Shown here: positions 51,753-60,241 of the stretch, piece after piece
Position numbering within the stretch: position 1 is the first letter of the stretch
Layout of the letters: every line of letters begins with the position of its first letter
Source of the DNA: Massilia rubra
GTDB lineage: Bacteria > Pseudomonadota > Gammaproteobacteria > Burkholderiales > Burkholderiaceae_D
Assembly: GCF_011682065.1 (NCBI RefSeq)
Contig: NZ_VUYU01000006.1
Span: forward strand, 248,001-312,000
Length of the DNA stretch: 64,000 bases
Direction of reading: 5' to 3'
Translations under genes and position numbers: made by a program
The notes under the pieces: generated by a model
The model's input: only the letters and a program-made list of their open reading frames with translations
Database searches by the model: none
What the model was told of the DNA's origin: nothing

Positions 51753-52196
51753 CTACTTGGGCGGCAAGCCGGCCGTCTCGCGCGCAAGATCGATCACGCG
51801 AGCGGCATTCATGTTCGCTACGCACGCCAGTCGGCTGATCTCGTGCGAATCCCCGGCGGCGGCGCCCCTCATCGAGGTGGCAAAGGCGCACTGCGCCTGC
51901 CTGAAACGCGCAAAGGCGATCCGGGAAGCAGCGAGCCTGGACTTCGCTAACCTGGTATATTTATCATCCTCATCCCATCCTGCGATCGCGGCAACGGCTT
52001 TCGCCTCCGCCTCCTTCAGCACCAGCGCGCTGTCGGTAGCCATTTTATCAACGCAATCGCGCCTGTCCGACTGCGAGAACTGATCGCAGTTTTCCGCCGC
52101 GCCGGTCACCGGTGTCGTCGTCTGCGCTTTTGCCTCCAGCGTAGCGATTACCCCTGCGAGCAGCGCCACGATGAGAAAATCGCTTACGTCGGACAT
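51753..52196 (-). CDS. LprI-like four-cysteine exported protein, copy 3
   Basis: 147 residues from ATG 52196 (AAAGGGAGCGTC upstream). Signal segment FLIVALLAGVIATLEAKAQ. Core: ENCDQFSQSDRRDCVDKM, WDEDDKYT, QCAFATSMRGAAAGD and LACVAN, again C-x10-C and C-x21-C. Longer in-frame extension upstream to 52529 overlaps the duplicated leader and is rejected. Closest to copy 4 by eye (shared SHEISRLACVA). Confidence 0.8.
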   Translation of the reverse strand: MSDVSDFLIVALLAGVIATLEAKAQTTTPVTGAAENCDQFSQSDRRDCVDKMATDSALVLKEAEAKAVAAIAGWDEDDKYTRLAKSRLAASRIAFARFRQAQCAFATSMRGAAAGDSHEISRLACVANMNAARVIDLARETAGLPPK

Positions 52197-52253
52197 GACG
52201 CTCCCTTTACATCGCGCACCCGTTCCAGCGTCAAACCAATTTTGCGGGCATAT

Positions 52254-52464
52254 AACAGCGCCACCGGAATAATGTTCACTACTGTGCGCATGGTTTTTTT
52301 CCTTTATAAAGCTGCTGCCGGGAATGCGCATGGCGATGTCATTGCAGCGCACGCTGGATTGACATCCCAACGCGCAGTAAGGATAGCACTTGCCATGATA
52401 ATAATGCCAACACTGAAGAAACAACCCACAAGGTTGAGTGTTGCAATCGCAACAATATAGGCCG
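52254..52464 (-). repeat. 212-bp duplicated leader, copy B
   Basis: Second copy of the leader at 51513-51724. From ATG 52291 it reads MRTVVNIIPVALLYARK and then runs out of similarity, ending in an in-frame stop within about 35 codons, so the start is a dead fragment. The gene of copy 3 begins 95 bases downstream with its own ribosome site. Confidence 0.85.
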
Positions 52465-52536
52465 TATATCAGCATGCATGTTGTGTTTTTGCCTAACCTC
52501 AACGTCATATTGACATGACTTGACTGCATCTCTAGT

Positions 52537-52654
52537 GCGCCGCTGCGCCGGGCGGGACTGCCGGGCGATGCGGGCGGTGTGGCTGTCAGGCGACGAAGGG
52601 CGCTTTGTCACGGGGCCGAGCTTTGCCGTGGATGGCGGATATACACTGACCAGC
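52537..52654 (+). pseudogene. 3' fragment of an SDR family oxidoreductase gene
   Basis: One frame reads APLRRAGLPGDAGGVAV, and after a one-base shift the next reads WLSGDEGRFVTGPSFAVDGG YTL, the standard C-terminus of short-chain dehydrogenases (RFVTGxxxAVDGGY). Only the last ~40 codons survive, and they are frameshifted. The rest of the gene is absent, so this is a scrap left by rearrangement. Confidence 0.75.
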
Positions 52655-52694
52655 ATGTGCGTGGCAGTGGAACGCTGTTGCGCAATGCCCCGGA

Positions 52695-52744
52695 TCAGTC
52701 GAGGTCGTCCCAGGCGTCCTTCAGCGGCACGACGACGTCCAGCA
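52695..52744 (-). pseudogene. 3' fragment of yggL
   Basis: The plus-strand bases TCGAGGTCGTCCCAGGCG and the following CTTCAGCGGC match exactly the end of the intact yggL (49762-49815), with small deletions after that. On the minus strand it encodes LKDAWDDLD and a stop. It lies about 2.9 kb from the intact copy and shows that a second yggL-bearing segment once existed or was copied here. Confidence 0.8.
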
Positions 52745-52835
52745 CCATCCTGGCTATCGCAGACATGCCGCTTTTTTCATGGACGCTCGTCCGGTTCCCT
52801 CTCACGCGCCAGTGGAGGCGGCGCCACAGCCAGCG

Positions 52836-53279
52836 TCAGCGCGGCGGCAACGATTTGGCATCGCTCGTCAATCTGTGCGCACGCTGCGCGTTCAGGTCGG
52901 CCACACAAGCGAGCCGGCTTATCTCATGCGAGTTGCCGGCAGCGCCACCGGCGAGCGACGTTGCGAAGCCGCATTGCGCCTCACGGTAACGCGCGAAGAC
53001 CGTGTTCGCTTGCTTGAGTTTCGCCCTCGCCGCCGTGACATAACCCTCATCTTCGTCCCATTTGCCGATCGCCGCGACAGTGCCGGCTTCCGCAGTTTTC
53101 AGCAATGCCGCGCTGCTCGCCGCCAGCTTGGCCAAACAGTCGCGTATGTCCGCTTGGGAGAATTCGTCGCATACTTCCATGGCATTTTTTTGCGGCGCCG
53201 GAGGGGCCGGTTTTTTGCTCGCCTGGCACAGCGGCGCTGCGCCCAGCGCAAGGAGAAAAAAAGCGGTCAAGACGCGCAT
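52836..53279 (-). CDS. LprI-like four-cysteine exported protein, copy 4 (proposed immunity protein)
   Basis: 147 residues from ATG 53279, which lies inside the end of the muramidase-like gene (stop 53267): a 13-base overlap that implies coupled translation. Signal peptide RVLTAFFLLALGAAPLCQ. Core: EVCDEFSQADIRDCLAKL, WDEDEGYVTAA and QCGFATSLAGGAAGN then LACVAD; C-x10-C and C-x21-C retained. Its direct coupling to a peptidoglycan-hydrolase-like gene and its resemblance to lysozyme inhibitors make it the likely cognate immunity protein in the periplasm. Confidence 0.82.
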   Translation of the reverse strand: MRVLTAFFLLALGAAPLCQASKKPAPPAPQKNAMEVCDEFSQADIRDCLAKLAASSAALLKTAEAGTVAAIGKWDEDEGYVTAARAKLKQANTVFARYREAQCGFATSLAGGAAGNSHEISRLACVADLNAQRAHRLTSDAKSLPPR

Positions 53280-53980
53280 TGGGCATCCCTCCCCTTCAGA
53301 TAGGTCAGGCAAACATTGACTTTTTCCGCGTAACGCGGATCACGGCGGCCGTTGTAGCGGTCCATCACCGCCGCGGCGTTAATCTGCCGCCAGCCAGCAA
53401 TGACCTTCTGCATGCTGGCCATTTGAAATTTGACGACATCACCCTTGTGCAATACGTTGAGCCTTGGGTTAAGCTCGCGAATTACCTCGATGGTGCTTGA
53501 ATTTGCCGAAGCAATCTTATCGAAATTGTCGCCAGAACCAACTTTGACTTCCTCGACGCGTGAACCAGGCTCGCGTACGCTGACGTAAGCGAATTTCGCC
53601 ATTCGCATCAGCATGTAACCGATACCACCACGAATGTTATGAGACGGATTGGTGCGGATGGAATCGCTGCTCAGCAGTGCGCGGATGTTAGGCGGCATGA
53701 TCTGCTTGCCACCCTCCTTATCCCCCAGCAAGGCCATCATCCCAGCATCGCCGGGCACGCCGATCTGCATCGGTTTTTTCTTCCATTCAGGGTTTGCACC
53801 GCCTGTTTCGGTCCATAACATCGCTTTTACGAACCGCCAGTCCAAGGGAGAAAAACCCGGCGTCGTGCCGAGGTGACGATTGTACTCGTTCACCGCCAGC
53901 TGAATATCGCAGTCGTGATCGTTCCAAACAGGATTTCCGGAGGAGGATTTAATTCCTTCTAACCATTTATCGTAACTCAT
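53267..53980 (-). CDS. Lysozyme-like protein with LysM domain, no signal peptide (proposed effector)
   Basis: 237 residues. About residues 45-130 look like a lysozyme-superfamily domain: FVKAMLWTETGGANPEW holds a possible catalytic Glu58, PMQIGVPGDAGMMALLG the loop, and NIRGGIGYMLMRMAKFAY a helix. A LysM module lies at ~144-186 (VGSGDNFDKIASANSSTIEV, ELNPRLNVLHKGDVVKF). The C-terminal region ends in a Cys pair (VCLTYLKGRDAQC). There is no N-terminal signal peptide, so export, if any, would use a contact or secretion system, as for T6SS or similar effectors; no secretion genes are in the window. It is coupled to the copy 4 inhibitor gene. Confidence 0.8.
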   Translation of the reverse strand: MSYDKWLEGIKSSSGNPVWNDHDCDIQLAVNEYNRHLGTTPGFSPLDWRFVKAMLWTETGGANPEWKKKPMQIGVPGDAGMMALLGDKEGGKQIMPPNIRALLSSDSIRTNPSHNIRGGIGYMLMRMAKFAYVSVREPGSRVEEVKVGSGDNFDKIASANSSTIEVIRELNPRLNVLHKGDVVKFQMASMQKVIAGWRQINAAAVMDRYNGRRDPRYAEKVNVCLTYLKGRDAQCAS

Positions 53981-54285
53981 AACTTGTCAAAATCCTCAAT
54001 TGATTGCAATTCATACATGAATACAAGCATAACACTTGGCATGCTCACAATACTAACATTGAAAAAAAATTATCCATGCGAACGGGCCGCCATCGCAAAA
54101 ACCGCTGTTCCCATCGAGTTTTGCTTTGGGGCTTTTCTCGCGCTGGCTTGTTGTATTTTTGACTAAATTCGCGTATTTATATGGTGTTGCTAGACTGCAC
54201 ACGTAGTTGCACATTGATTAATGCGGATAAGGCCGTCATACTTTCCGCCAACCGCGCGTGCGGCGCATCATTCATTGGAGCCATC
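53981..54285. other. 305-bp AT-rich intergenic region
   Basis: Divergent upstream region of the muramidase-like gene and the membrane protein at 54286. Lower in GC than the rest of the window. A 60-codon ORF at 53984-54166 lacks a ribosome site and typical codon use and is not called. It likely holds promoters for both genes. Confidence 0.6.
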
Positions 54286-54909
54286 ATGTTTATCATCTGG
54301 GGCAAACGCGCCTACGGCGCCGTCCACAAGGTCGGCACGACATCGGTACAAACCGTGTTCGGCCATCTGTACTACCTGCCGCTCATTCCGATGAGCAGCC
54401 ATTACGTCGATTTCAAGACCGGCAGTTATTACCAGCTCAATAACCTCGATGGCCGCTCGATCCTGTGCGGCTACCTGCGCATCTGGATGCCGCTGGCGTT
54501 CGTGATTGCCCTGATCGCGTTCGATATGCTTGATAACACCTCCAGCAAGGTGCTGTGCGGGCTGATCATGGCGCTGTCCGCCGTGGCCGGGATCGGCTCG
54601 TTCATTTTCGACAAAAAGGTCGTCCGCCAGGAAAGCGCCCAGGTGCGCGAGATCATGCACCGCCATTTCGGGGTGGCGCTCGACCCGTACCACTGCCAGG
54701 CAAGTTTGCAGGCCGAGATCGAAGACCGGGTGCGTGCGCACAGCGACGAGCCGCTCGACGTGTTCTGGTACAAGAGTACGCTCGATGACGCCGTCAGCCA
54801 GCCGCACCTGGTCGACATGGCCGTGCTGCGCGCACGCTGCGACCGGCACGACAAGCCCCTGCAAACGCGCGCGCTGCAGCGCCTGCCGGGCGCGCGCAAG
54901 GTCGCCTGA
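54286..54909 (+). CDS. Hypothetical membrane protein
   Basis: 207 residues from ATG 54286 (TTGGAG six bases upstream); the longer frame from 54181 is rejected. The N-terminal segment MFIIWGKRAYGAVHKVGTTS with HLYYLPLIPM is typical of small membrane proteins with a zinc-ribbon-like/beta start, then two helices (LRIWMPLAFVIALIAFDML, VLCGLIMALSAVAGIGSFI) and a soluble C-terminus (HRHFGVALDPYHCQ). No family is recognised. Confidence 0.75.
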   Translation: MFIIWGKRAYGAVHKVGTTSVQTVFGHLYYLPLIPMSSHYVDFKTGSYYQLNNLDGRSILCGYLRIWMPLAFVIALIAFDMLDNTSSKVLCGLIMALSAVAGIGSFIFDKKVVRQESAQVREIMHRHFGVALDPYHCQASLQAEIEDRVRAHSDEPLDVFWYKSTLDDAVSQPHLVDMAVLRARCDRHDKPLQTRALQRLPGARKVA

Positions 54910-55057
54910 CTCCTGCCTCTGCCGGCGCCGCGCCACGCTTAACCCCTTTTTCCTTGCTGAATCGTTTAATGGGTGCGGATGCGTTTCTGGTCCCTGCCCG
55001 GCAGCGGGCGCCCTGCCGCCCTGCCGCCGTTTTTAATCGTTCAACCCAAGGATTGCC

Positions 55058-56140
55058 ATGATGGACCTGACACCCGCCAAGCGCGTCGCCGGCTGCATAA
55101 CCCTGCTCGCGCTGATGACGGCATGCGGCAAAAAAGAAGAACCGGCAGAGCACGCGAGCCCCGCCGCCGTCGAGACGGTCGATATTGCAAGTTTGCAAGC
55201 GCCGGCAGCGCCACCCCCGGCCGAAAAGGCGAGCGCGCGCGCGGCGGCAGCGCCGGCGGCCGCGCCAAACCTGAGCGAGAGGCGCAGCGCGGCCAGCGAA
55301 GAGACGCCGGCGCAGCCCAAGCCCCTTACGATGGCCAGCGCCGCCCAGCAACTGGGCGGCGGCACCACCGCCTACAACGACGGCGAGCGCAAGTTCATCC
55401 GCACGGCCAGCGCAAACTTCCGCGTCAAGGATGTGTATCTTGCCGCGCTCGGCATCGAGGACAGCGTCGCCAGCCATGGCGGTTTCGTGGTCAAGAACGA
55501 GATCAGTACCGGCAGCACGCGCACCGAGCGCCAGGCGATCGGGGACGGCAAATTGATCGAGCTGAACGAATATACGGTGGAGGGACAACTGGTGGTGCGC
55601 GTGCCCAGCGCCAAGACCCAGGAATTCCTGCGCGCCATCGCCGGCCACGTGGTGTTTTTGGACGAGCGCAAGTACGCGGCGCACGATGCCCAATTCGACC
55701 TGCTGCGCCAGCAGCTCGACGCGATGCGCAGCCAGGAGACCCAGGCCGAACTGGGCGAGGCGGTCCGCGACGGCGGCAGGTTGATGCAGAGAACCGAGGT
55801 GATCGCCATGCGCGGCGACGCCAAGTCCACGCGCGATGCCGCCCTGCTGGCAAAGAAAGTGTTCGAGGACCAGGTGGCGTTCAGTACGATCGCGCTGACG
55901 CTGCGCCAGCCATCGCGCGTGCTGCAAAGCGAACGCGTGGACGTGGACAGCATGTACCGCCAGTTGCGCCCGGGCTTTGCCAGCCGGCTGCAAGACCAGT
56001 TGCGCGGCGGTTGGGATGGCACGCTGAACGTGTTCCTGGCGCTGGCAGGCCTGTGGCCATTGCTGCTGGTCGCCCTCCTGGGCGGCGTGCCGATCTGGCG
56101 CGCCCTGCGCAGCCGCAACAAAGCCGGCACGCCAGGCTGA
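55058..56140 (+). CDS. DUF4349 lipoprotein
   Basis: 360 residues, start MMDLTPAKR after AAGGATTGCC. Lipobox LLALMTAC, an Ala/Pro-rich linker to ~100, then the DUF4349 domain (RKFIRTASANFRVKDVYLAA, SHGGFVVKNEI, LVVRVPSAKTQEFLRAI) with a coiled-coil stretch (DLLRQQLDAMRSQETQAEL) and a C-terminal membrane helix LWPLLLVALLGGVPIWRAL. Topology: lipid anchor at one end, membrane helix at the other. Function unknown; family is often near envelope stress genes. Confidence 0.9.
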   Translation: MMDLTPAKRVAGCITLLALMTACGKKEEPAEHASPAAVETVDIASLQAPAAPPPAEKASARAAAAPAAAPNLSERRSAASEETPAQPKPLTMASAAQQLGGGTTAYNDGERKFIRTASANFRVKDVYLAALGIEDSVASHGGFVVKNEISTGSTRTERQAIGDGKLIELNEYTVEGQLVVRVPSAKTQEFLRAIAGHVVFLDERKYAAHDAQFDLLRQQLDAMRSQETQAELGEAVRDGGRLMQRTEVIAMRGDAKSTRDAALLAKKVFEDQVAFSTIALTLRQPSRVLQSERVDVDSMYRQLRPGFASRLQDQLRGGWDGTLNVFLALAGLWPLLLVALLGGVPIWRALRSRNKAGTPG

Positions 56141-56231
56141 TCCGTCATTCTTGCGATGCGATGCCCGGCGGTCCTGGCCAGGCATCGCATCGCAGGACGG
56201 CGCTTGCGCCGGCCTGGCGAACCGATCCCGA

Positions 56232-56744
56232 TTATTCCACCACAGCCTGCGCATCCGGCTCCGCTACGACATCGACCTGCGGCACGGCCGGGTCCGGGAT
56301 CTCGCCCATGACGAATGGCGGCGGCGTTGCCGGCATGGCGTCGACCTCGCTGATGGGCATGCCGCCGGGCGCCGGTGCGCGCGGCGCGCAGGCGGCCAGG
56401 GACATGGCCAGCACGGCGGCCGTGGCCAGGCCCGGCAACGCGCGCCATGCGGGACCCGGACGGGCCGACGGCGCGCCGCAATCGCTGCTCATCACGGTGC
56501 CATCGGCGCGCCGGTAAAACCGCACGCACAAGCCGCCCGCGCCTTGCCCGGCCACCAGCATGGCAGCTTCGGCTTCGGGCATTGCCGACAGGTTGAAGAC
56601 TTGCTTGCTGCAGCCGCCGCAGTGGCGCACCCGCTCGTCGCCCTGCATGGCGTCCCAGGACGCGGTACAGGGCGAGGCGACCGTGATGCGATGCAAGGCA
56701 ATGACCCTGGCGTCGTTGTTCAAGTTGGGCATATTGAAATCCAT
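56232..56744 (-). CDS. Cys-rich-domain membrane protein, paralogue 1
   Basis: 170 residues. The N-terminal cytoplasmic domain has PCTASWDAMQGDERVRHC, GGCSKQVFNLSAMPEAEA and GLCVRFYRRADGTVMSSDC. The pattern C...WDxMxGDxRVRHCxxCxKxVFNLS is shared with the genes at 61106 and 63427. A membrane helix TAAVLAMSLAAC follows and the tail is Pro-rich. Cysteines could bind zinc or a cluster. Start ATG 56744 or 56732. Family uncharacterised, found widely in proteobacteria and myxobacteria. Confidence 0.82.
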   Translation of the reverse strand: MDFNMPNLNNDARVIALHRITVASPCTASWDAMQGDERVRHCGGCSKQVFNLSAMPEAEAAMLVAGQGAGGLCVRFYRRADGTVMSSDCGAPSARPGPAWRALPGLATAAVLAMSLAACAPRAPAPGGMPISEVDAMPATPPPFVMGEIPDPAVPQVDVVAEPDAQAVVE

Positions 56745-56924
56745 CTCTTGTCAGTAAGTTAAGGCCCGCCCAAGCATGCCGGGCACGACTGCACAATGAA
56801 ACGGCGCGCGCGCGACGGCGGGGTTAAACAAGTGAAGAAATTTGAATCCGATTAGCAAGTCGTCACGTATCTGGTGGTGCGCTCCCGCGACCCGGGTGAT
56901 TTTTTCATAAGAAACGAGGCCACC

Positions 56925-58562
56925 ATGCACAACGTCCCCTTCAGCAAGCTCCTGCTCGCTTCCGCCATCGCCATGACCCTGGCCGCCTGCGGCAGCGACG
57001 ACGACTCCCCTGCCGCGCCGCCGCCGGTGGTGGTGCAACCCGTGGTCGAGGCGGGCGACACGGTCATGCTGACCGCGAGCGGGCGCATTGTCTCGCTCAA
57101 CGCCGACCTTACCGTACGCACCAATGTGGCGCTGTCCGGCCTGCAAGCATCCGAGACCCTGCTCGGCATCGATTTCCGCCCGCTGGACGGCCAGTTGTAC
57201 GGCGTGGGCAGCAGCGGGCGCATTTACACGATCAATCCAAGCACGGGCGCGGCCAGCTTGCGCTCGACCCTTGTAGCGGACGCGGCCGACACCAGCGCGC
57301 CCTTCACGACCCTGGCCGGCGCCGACTTCGCGGTCGACTTCAACCCGGTCGCCGACCGTCTGCGCGTGGTCAGCGACACCGGCCAGAACCTGCGCATCAA
57401 CGTCGACTCGGGCGCGAGCACCACCGACGGCAACATCAACGGCGGCCCGGCAACGGCGAAAATCACGGCGGCCGCGTACACCAACGCGTTTGCCGGCGCC
57501 AGCGGCACCACCCTGTTCGTCATCGACGCCGCCGGCAGCACCCTGTACACCCAGAACCCGCCCAACAATGGCGTCCTGAGCGTACCGGTCGCGCTGGGCG
57601 TGACGGCCAGCGCCGTGGGCGGCTTCGACATCGACGCCCGCAACAACCGCGGCCTGGCGCTGCTGACGGTGGGCGGCAAGGCCGGCTTGTATGCGATCAA
57701 CCTGGCCGCCACGGCCAACCCGGCCACGCTGGTGGCCGCGCTCGACCTGGCCGATACCGTCAAAGGCCTGGCCGTGCGCACGCCGGCGGCGCCAGTGGTG
57801 CTGGGCCTGACCGACGGCGCCCACCTGGTCTCGTTCAAGCCGCAAACCCCGGCCAAATTCGATACCGATGTCGCCATCACGGGCATGAACAGCGGAGAAA
57901 AACTGCTCGGCTTCGATATCCGGCCGAAGGATGGCATGCTGTACGGGATTACCTCAAGCGCCCGCATCGTCACCATCGATACCAACACCGGCGTGGCGAC
58001 GGCCAGGGCGACCCTGGCCGTCGATGTGGCCGATCTCACGCTGCCGTTCAGCGCGATATCCGGCAGCGCGTTCACGGTCGACTTCAACCCGGTGGCCGAC
58101 CGCCTGCGCGTGGTCGCTGACAGCGGCCAGAGCCTGCGCATCAATGTCGACACGGGCGCGACCACGACCGACGGCGCCATCAACCGCGCCGGGGCCGCGC
58201 CGGTGGTCACGGCCGGCGCCTACACCAACAGCTTTGCCGGCGCCACGGCGACCATGCTGTTCGTGCTCGACAGCGCCAGCGACAACCTGGCGCTGCAAAA
58301 TCCGCCCAACGATGGCACGCTGACCAATATCGGCGCGCTCGGCGTCGATGCGATGGGGGCTGGCGGCATGGATATCGCCGGCGGCGCCAACGGCCTGGTG
58401 CTGGCGGCCTTGCGCAGCGCGGGCACGGGGCCGGCCACGCTGTACCGGGTTGACGTTGCGACGGGCGCGGCGGCGCCGTTCAACGGCACGGCCAATCCGG
58501 CGACCTCGGTGATCGGCCCCGGCGGCGTGGCCGTGCTCGATATTGCGGTGCTGCTGAAGTAA
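56925..58562 (+). CDS. DUF4394 lipoprotein with two tandem domains
   Basis: 545 residues from ATG 56925. Lipobox MTLAAC; then two copies of DUF4394 (about 45-290 and 300-540), each with VLGLTDG- or VMLTASG-type starts, FDIRPKDGMLYGITSSARI and the DFNPVADRLRVVxDSGQ hallmark, separated by a short linker. A beta-propeller-like fold is expected. Extracytoplasmic, role unknown. GAGG before the start. Separated from msrA by a strong hairpin. Confidence 0.92.
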   Translation: MHNVPFSKLLLASAIAMTLAACGSDDDSPAAPPPVVVQPVVEAGDTVMLTASGRIVSLNADLTVRTNVALSGLQASETLLGIDFRPLDGQLYGVGSSGRIYTINPSTGAASLRSTLVADAADTSAPFTTLAGADFAVDFNPVADRLRVVSDTGQNLRINVDSGASTTDGNINGGPATAKITAAAYTNAFAGASGTTLFVIDAAGSTLYTQNPPNNGVLSVPVALGVTASAVGGFDIDARNNRGLALLTVGGKAGLYAINLAATANPATLVAALDLADTVKGLAVRTPAAPVVLGLTDGAHLVSFKPQTPAKFDTDVAITGMNSGEKLLGFDIRPKDGMLYGITSSARIVTIDTNTGVATARATLAVDVADLTLPFSAISGSAFTVDFNPVADRLRVVADSGQSLRINVDTGATTTDGAINRAGAAPVVTAGAYTNSFAGATATMLFVLDSASDNLALQNPPNDGTLTNIGALGVDAMGAGGMDIAGGANGLVLAALRSAGTGPATLYRVDVATGAAAPFNGTANPATSVIGPGGVAVLDIAVLLK

Positions 58563-58577
58563 AGGCAGCCAGGGCGC

Positions 58578-58608
58578 GCCGCAGCCGTCATCGGGCGACG
58601 GCTGCGGC
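58578..58608. terminator. Bidirectional hairpin terminator between DUF4394 gene and msrA
   Basis: GCCGCAGCCGTC (58578-58589) pairs perfectly over 12 bases with GACGGCTGCGGC (58597-58608), loop of seven bases. It lies between converging stops at 58562 and 58614 and can serve both directions; a short A/T run is absent. Confidence 0.75.
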
Positions 58609-58613
58609 AGCGC

Positions 58614-59126
58614 TTATCCCACGCTCTGGTCGCGTTGCGGCAGGCGCCAGTCCTTGCGCACGAAGTGGCAGGTGTAGCCGCCCGGATTGCGCTCCAGGTA
58701 ATCCTGGTGTTCCGGCTCGGCGTTCCAGAACGGTCCGGCCGGCGCCAGCTCGGTGACCACTTTGCCGGGCCACATGCCGGAGGCGTCGACGTCGGCGATG
58801 GTGTCGAGCGCGGTTGCCTTCTGCTCCTCGCTGGCATAGTAAATGGCGGACCGGTAGCTCATGCCGGAATCGTTGCCCTGGCGATTCGGCGTGGACGGGT
58901 CGTGGATCTGGAAGAAAAATTCCAGCAACTTGCGGTAGCTCATCACATCGGGATCGAAGGTGATTTCGATCGCCTCGGCATGCGTGCCATGGTTGCGGTA
59001 GGTGGCGTTCGGCACGTCGCCGCCCGAGTAACCGACCCGCGTGGACTGAACGCCAGGCATCTTGCGGATCAAGTCTTGCATGCCCCAAAAACACCCGCCG
59101 GCCAGGATTGCTTGTTCTGTTTTCAT
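58614..59126 (-). CDS. msrA: Peptide-methionine (S)-S-oxide reductase
   Basis: 170 residues from ATG 59126 (GAGGACGCACAG); longer frame rejected. [10 protein letters not shown] holds the catalytic Cys, followed by [29 protein letters not shown] and [10 protein letters not shown]. MsrA reduces methionine-S-sulfoxide in oxidised proteins using thioredoxin. The C-terminal [12 protein letters not shown] is usual. No msrB is adjacent. Cytosolic. Confidence 0.96.
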   Translation of the reverse strand: MKTEQAILAGGCFWGMQDLIRKMPGVQSTRVGYSGGDVPNATYRNHGTHAEAIEITFDPDVMSYRKLLEFFFQIHDPSTPNRQGNDSGMSYRSAIYYASEEQKATALDTIADVDASGMWPGKVVTELAPAGPFWNAEPEHQDYLERNPGGYTCHFVRKDWRLPQRDQSVG

Positions 59127-59299
59127 CTGTGCGTCCTCGTTATTCAAGTAATAGTTTGCATCCAGGCATATACTCAAGCATGCCTTTCCGATCATAGATG
59201 GGACGCCAGCGCCATATTGCAATAGTCGATGCCATGCGACTGGCACGCGGGACGGGTTCGCTTGGTAAAATCTTCACGGATTCGATCACAAGGCGAGTA

Positions 59300-60163
59300 A
59301 TGACACAACAACGAGCATCGGACGACGCTGCATTCGGCGCCTTGCTTGCGACGCACCGCAACGAGCATTTTTTCCGTTTAACCGGCAATACCATCGGCAC
59401 GCTGCTGGCAGCGGGCGGCTTGCTCGTGTTTTGGTTCAGCACGCAGGACGTGGCAAGGTATGAGTACGCCGGCAACGCATGGATGCTCGGGGCGGCGGGA
59501 ATCGGCGCCGTGGTCCTGGGCTTTGCCATCGGCTGGGGCATCCGGCGCGTTTCGCTGGCACAGCAGACCTACCGGCTGTATCAGAGCGGCATTCGCACCA
59601 GCGGCCCCGACGGGCGGCACGCCGCCCTGTATCGCGATATCGAAGACATCCTGTACTTTGATGACGGCACCTGCGCCTTTCGGAACACGCCGCAGCAGCC
59701 CTGGATACTGATCGGCAAACGCATTCGGCAATGCAGTGGCTTGACTCACCGCCTGCGCTATCTGCATAGAGAACAACGGGCCGCCAAACTAGTCGACCGG
59801 CTGCGCGCCGGAGAAACGCTCACGTTCCGCTACCTGGACGACAAGGCCGCACGCAGCGTCAGCCATGGCGTAAAGTATTTCGAGGAATATCCGACGTTCG
59901 TGCTGACCATGGATGAACGGCGGGTGCATATCGGCCAGAAAATCATCGACATCAAGCACATCGATGTGCTCAGCTTCAACCGCTGGACAAACAGCATGAC
60001 GATACGGAGCAAGAAGGATGGCTCGGATTTTCACAAGATGCATGCGAAGGCGATTCTGTCGGGCGAGGTGCTGCATTTCATGATCTTCGATATGCAGGCG
60101 CGGCGCCGCAAGGAGGCGCGCCGGCTGAAAAAGATGCGCAAGGGCCGTGCCAACGAAGTTTGA
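59300..60163 (+). CDS. Membrane protein of a tandem paralogous pair, first copy
   Basis: 287 residues from ATG 59300 (AAGGCGAGTA); longer frame from 59198 rejected. Two N-terminal helices (IGTLLAAGGLLVFWF, AAGIGAVVLGFAIGWGI) followed by a cytoplasmic domain: TYRLYQSGIRTSGPDG, LYRDIEDILYFDDGTC and a long basic tail. The block YxLYxxGIxxSGPDG...LYRDxED also opens the next gene. Similar to proteins called DUF6585, uncertain. Confidence 0.78.
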   Translation: MTQQRASDDAAFGALLATHRNEHFFRLTGNTIGTLLAAGGLLVFWFSTQDVARYEYAGNAWMLGAAGIGAVVLGFAIGWGIRRVSLAQQTYRLYQSGIRTSGPDGRHAALYRDIEDILYFDDGTCAFRNTPQQPWILIGKRIRQCSGLTHRLRYLHREQRAAKLVDRLRAGETLTFRYLDDKAARSVSHGVKYFEEYPTFVLTMDERRVHIGQKIIDIKHIDVLSFNRWTNSMTIRSKKDGSDFHKMHAKAILSGEVLHFMIFDMQARRRKEARRLKKMRKGRANEV

Positions 60164-60241
60164 TAGAATCGGTTGTCAGTTTCTTAACCTTGCCATGCTG
60201 CGCGATGCAGGCGCAGTCACCGTCGATCACGAAAGCGAGCA

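Noticed and set aside
52254..52529. N-terminal extension of inhibitor copy 3
   Set aside because: Runs through the duplicated leader; the start at 52196 has a better ribosome site and a signal peptide.
53984..54166. 60-codon plus-strand ORF
   Set aside because: No ribosome site, atypical codon use, lies in the AT-rich promoter region.
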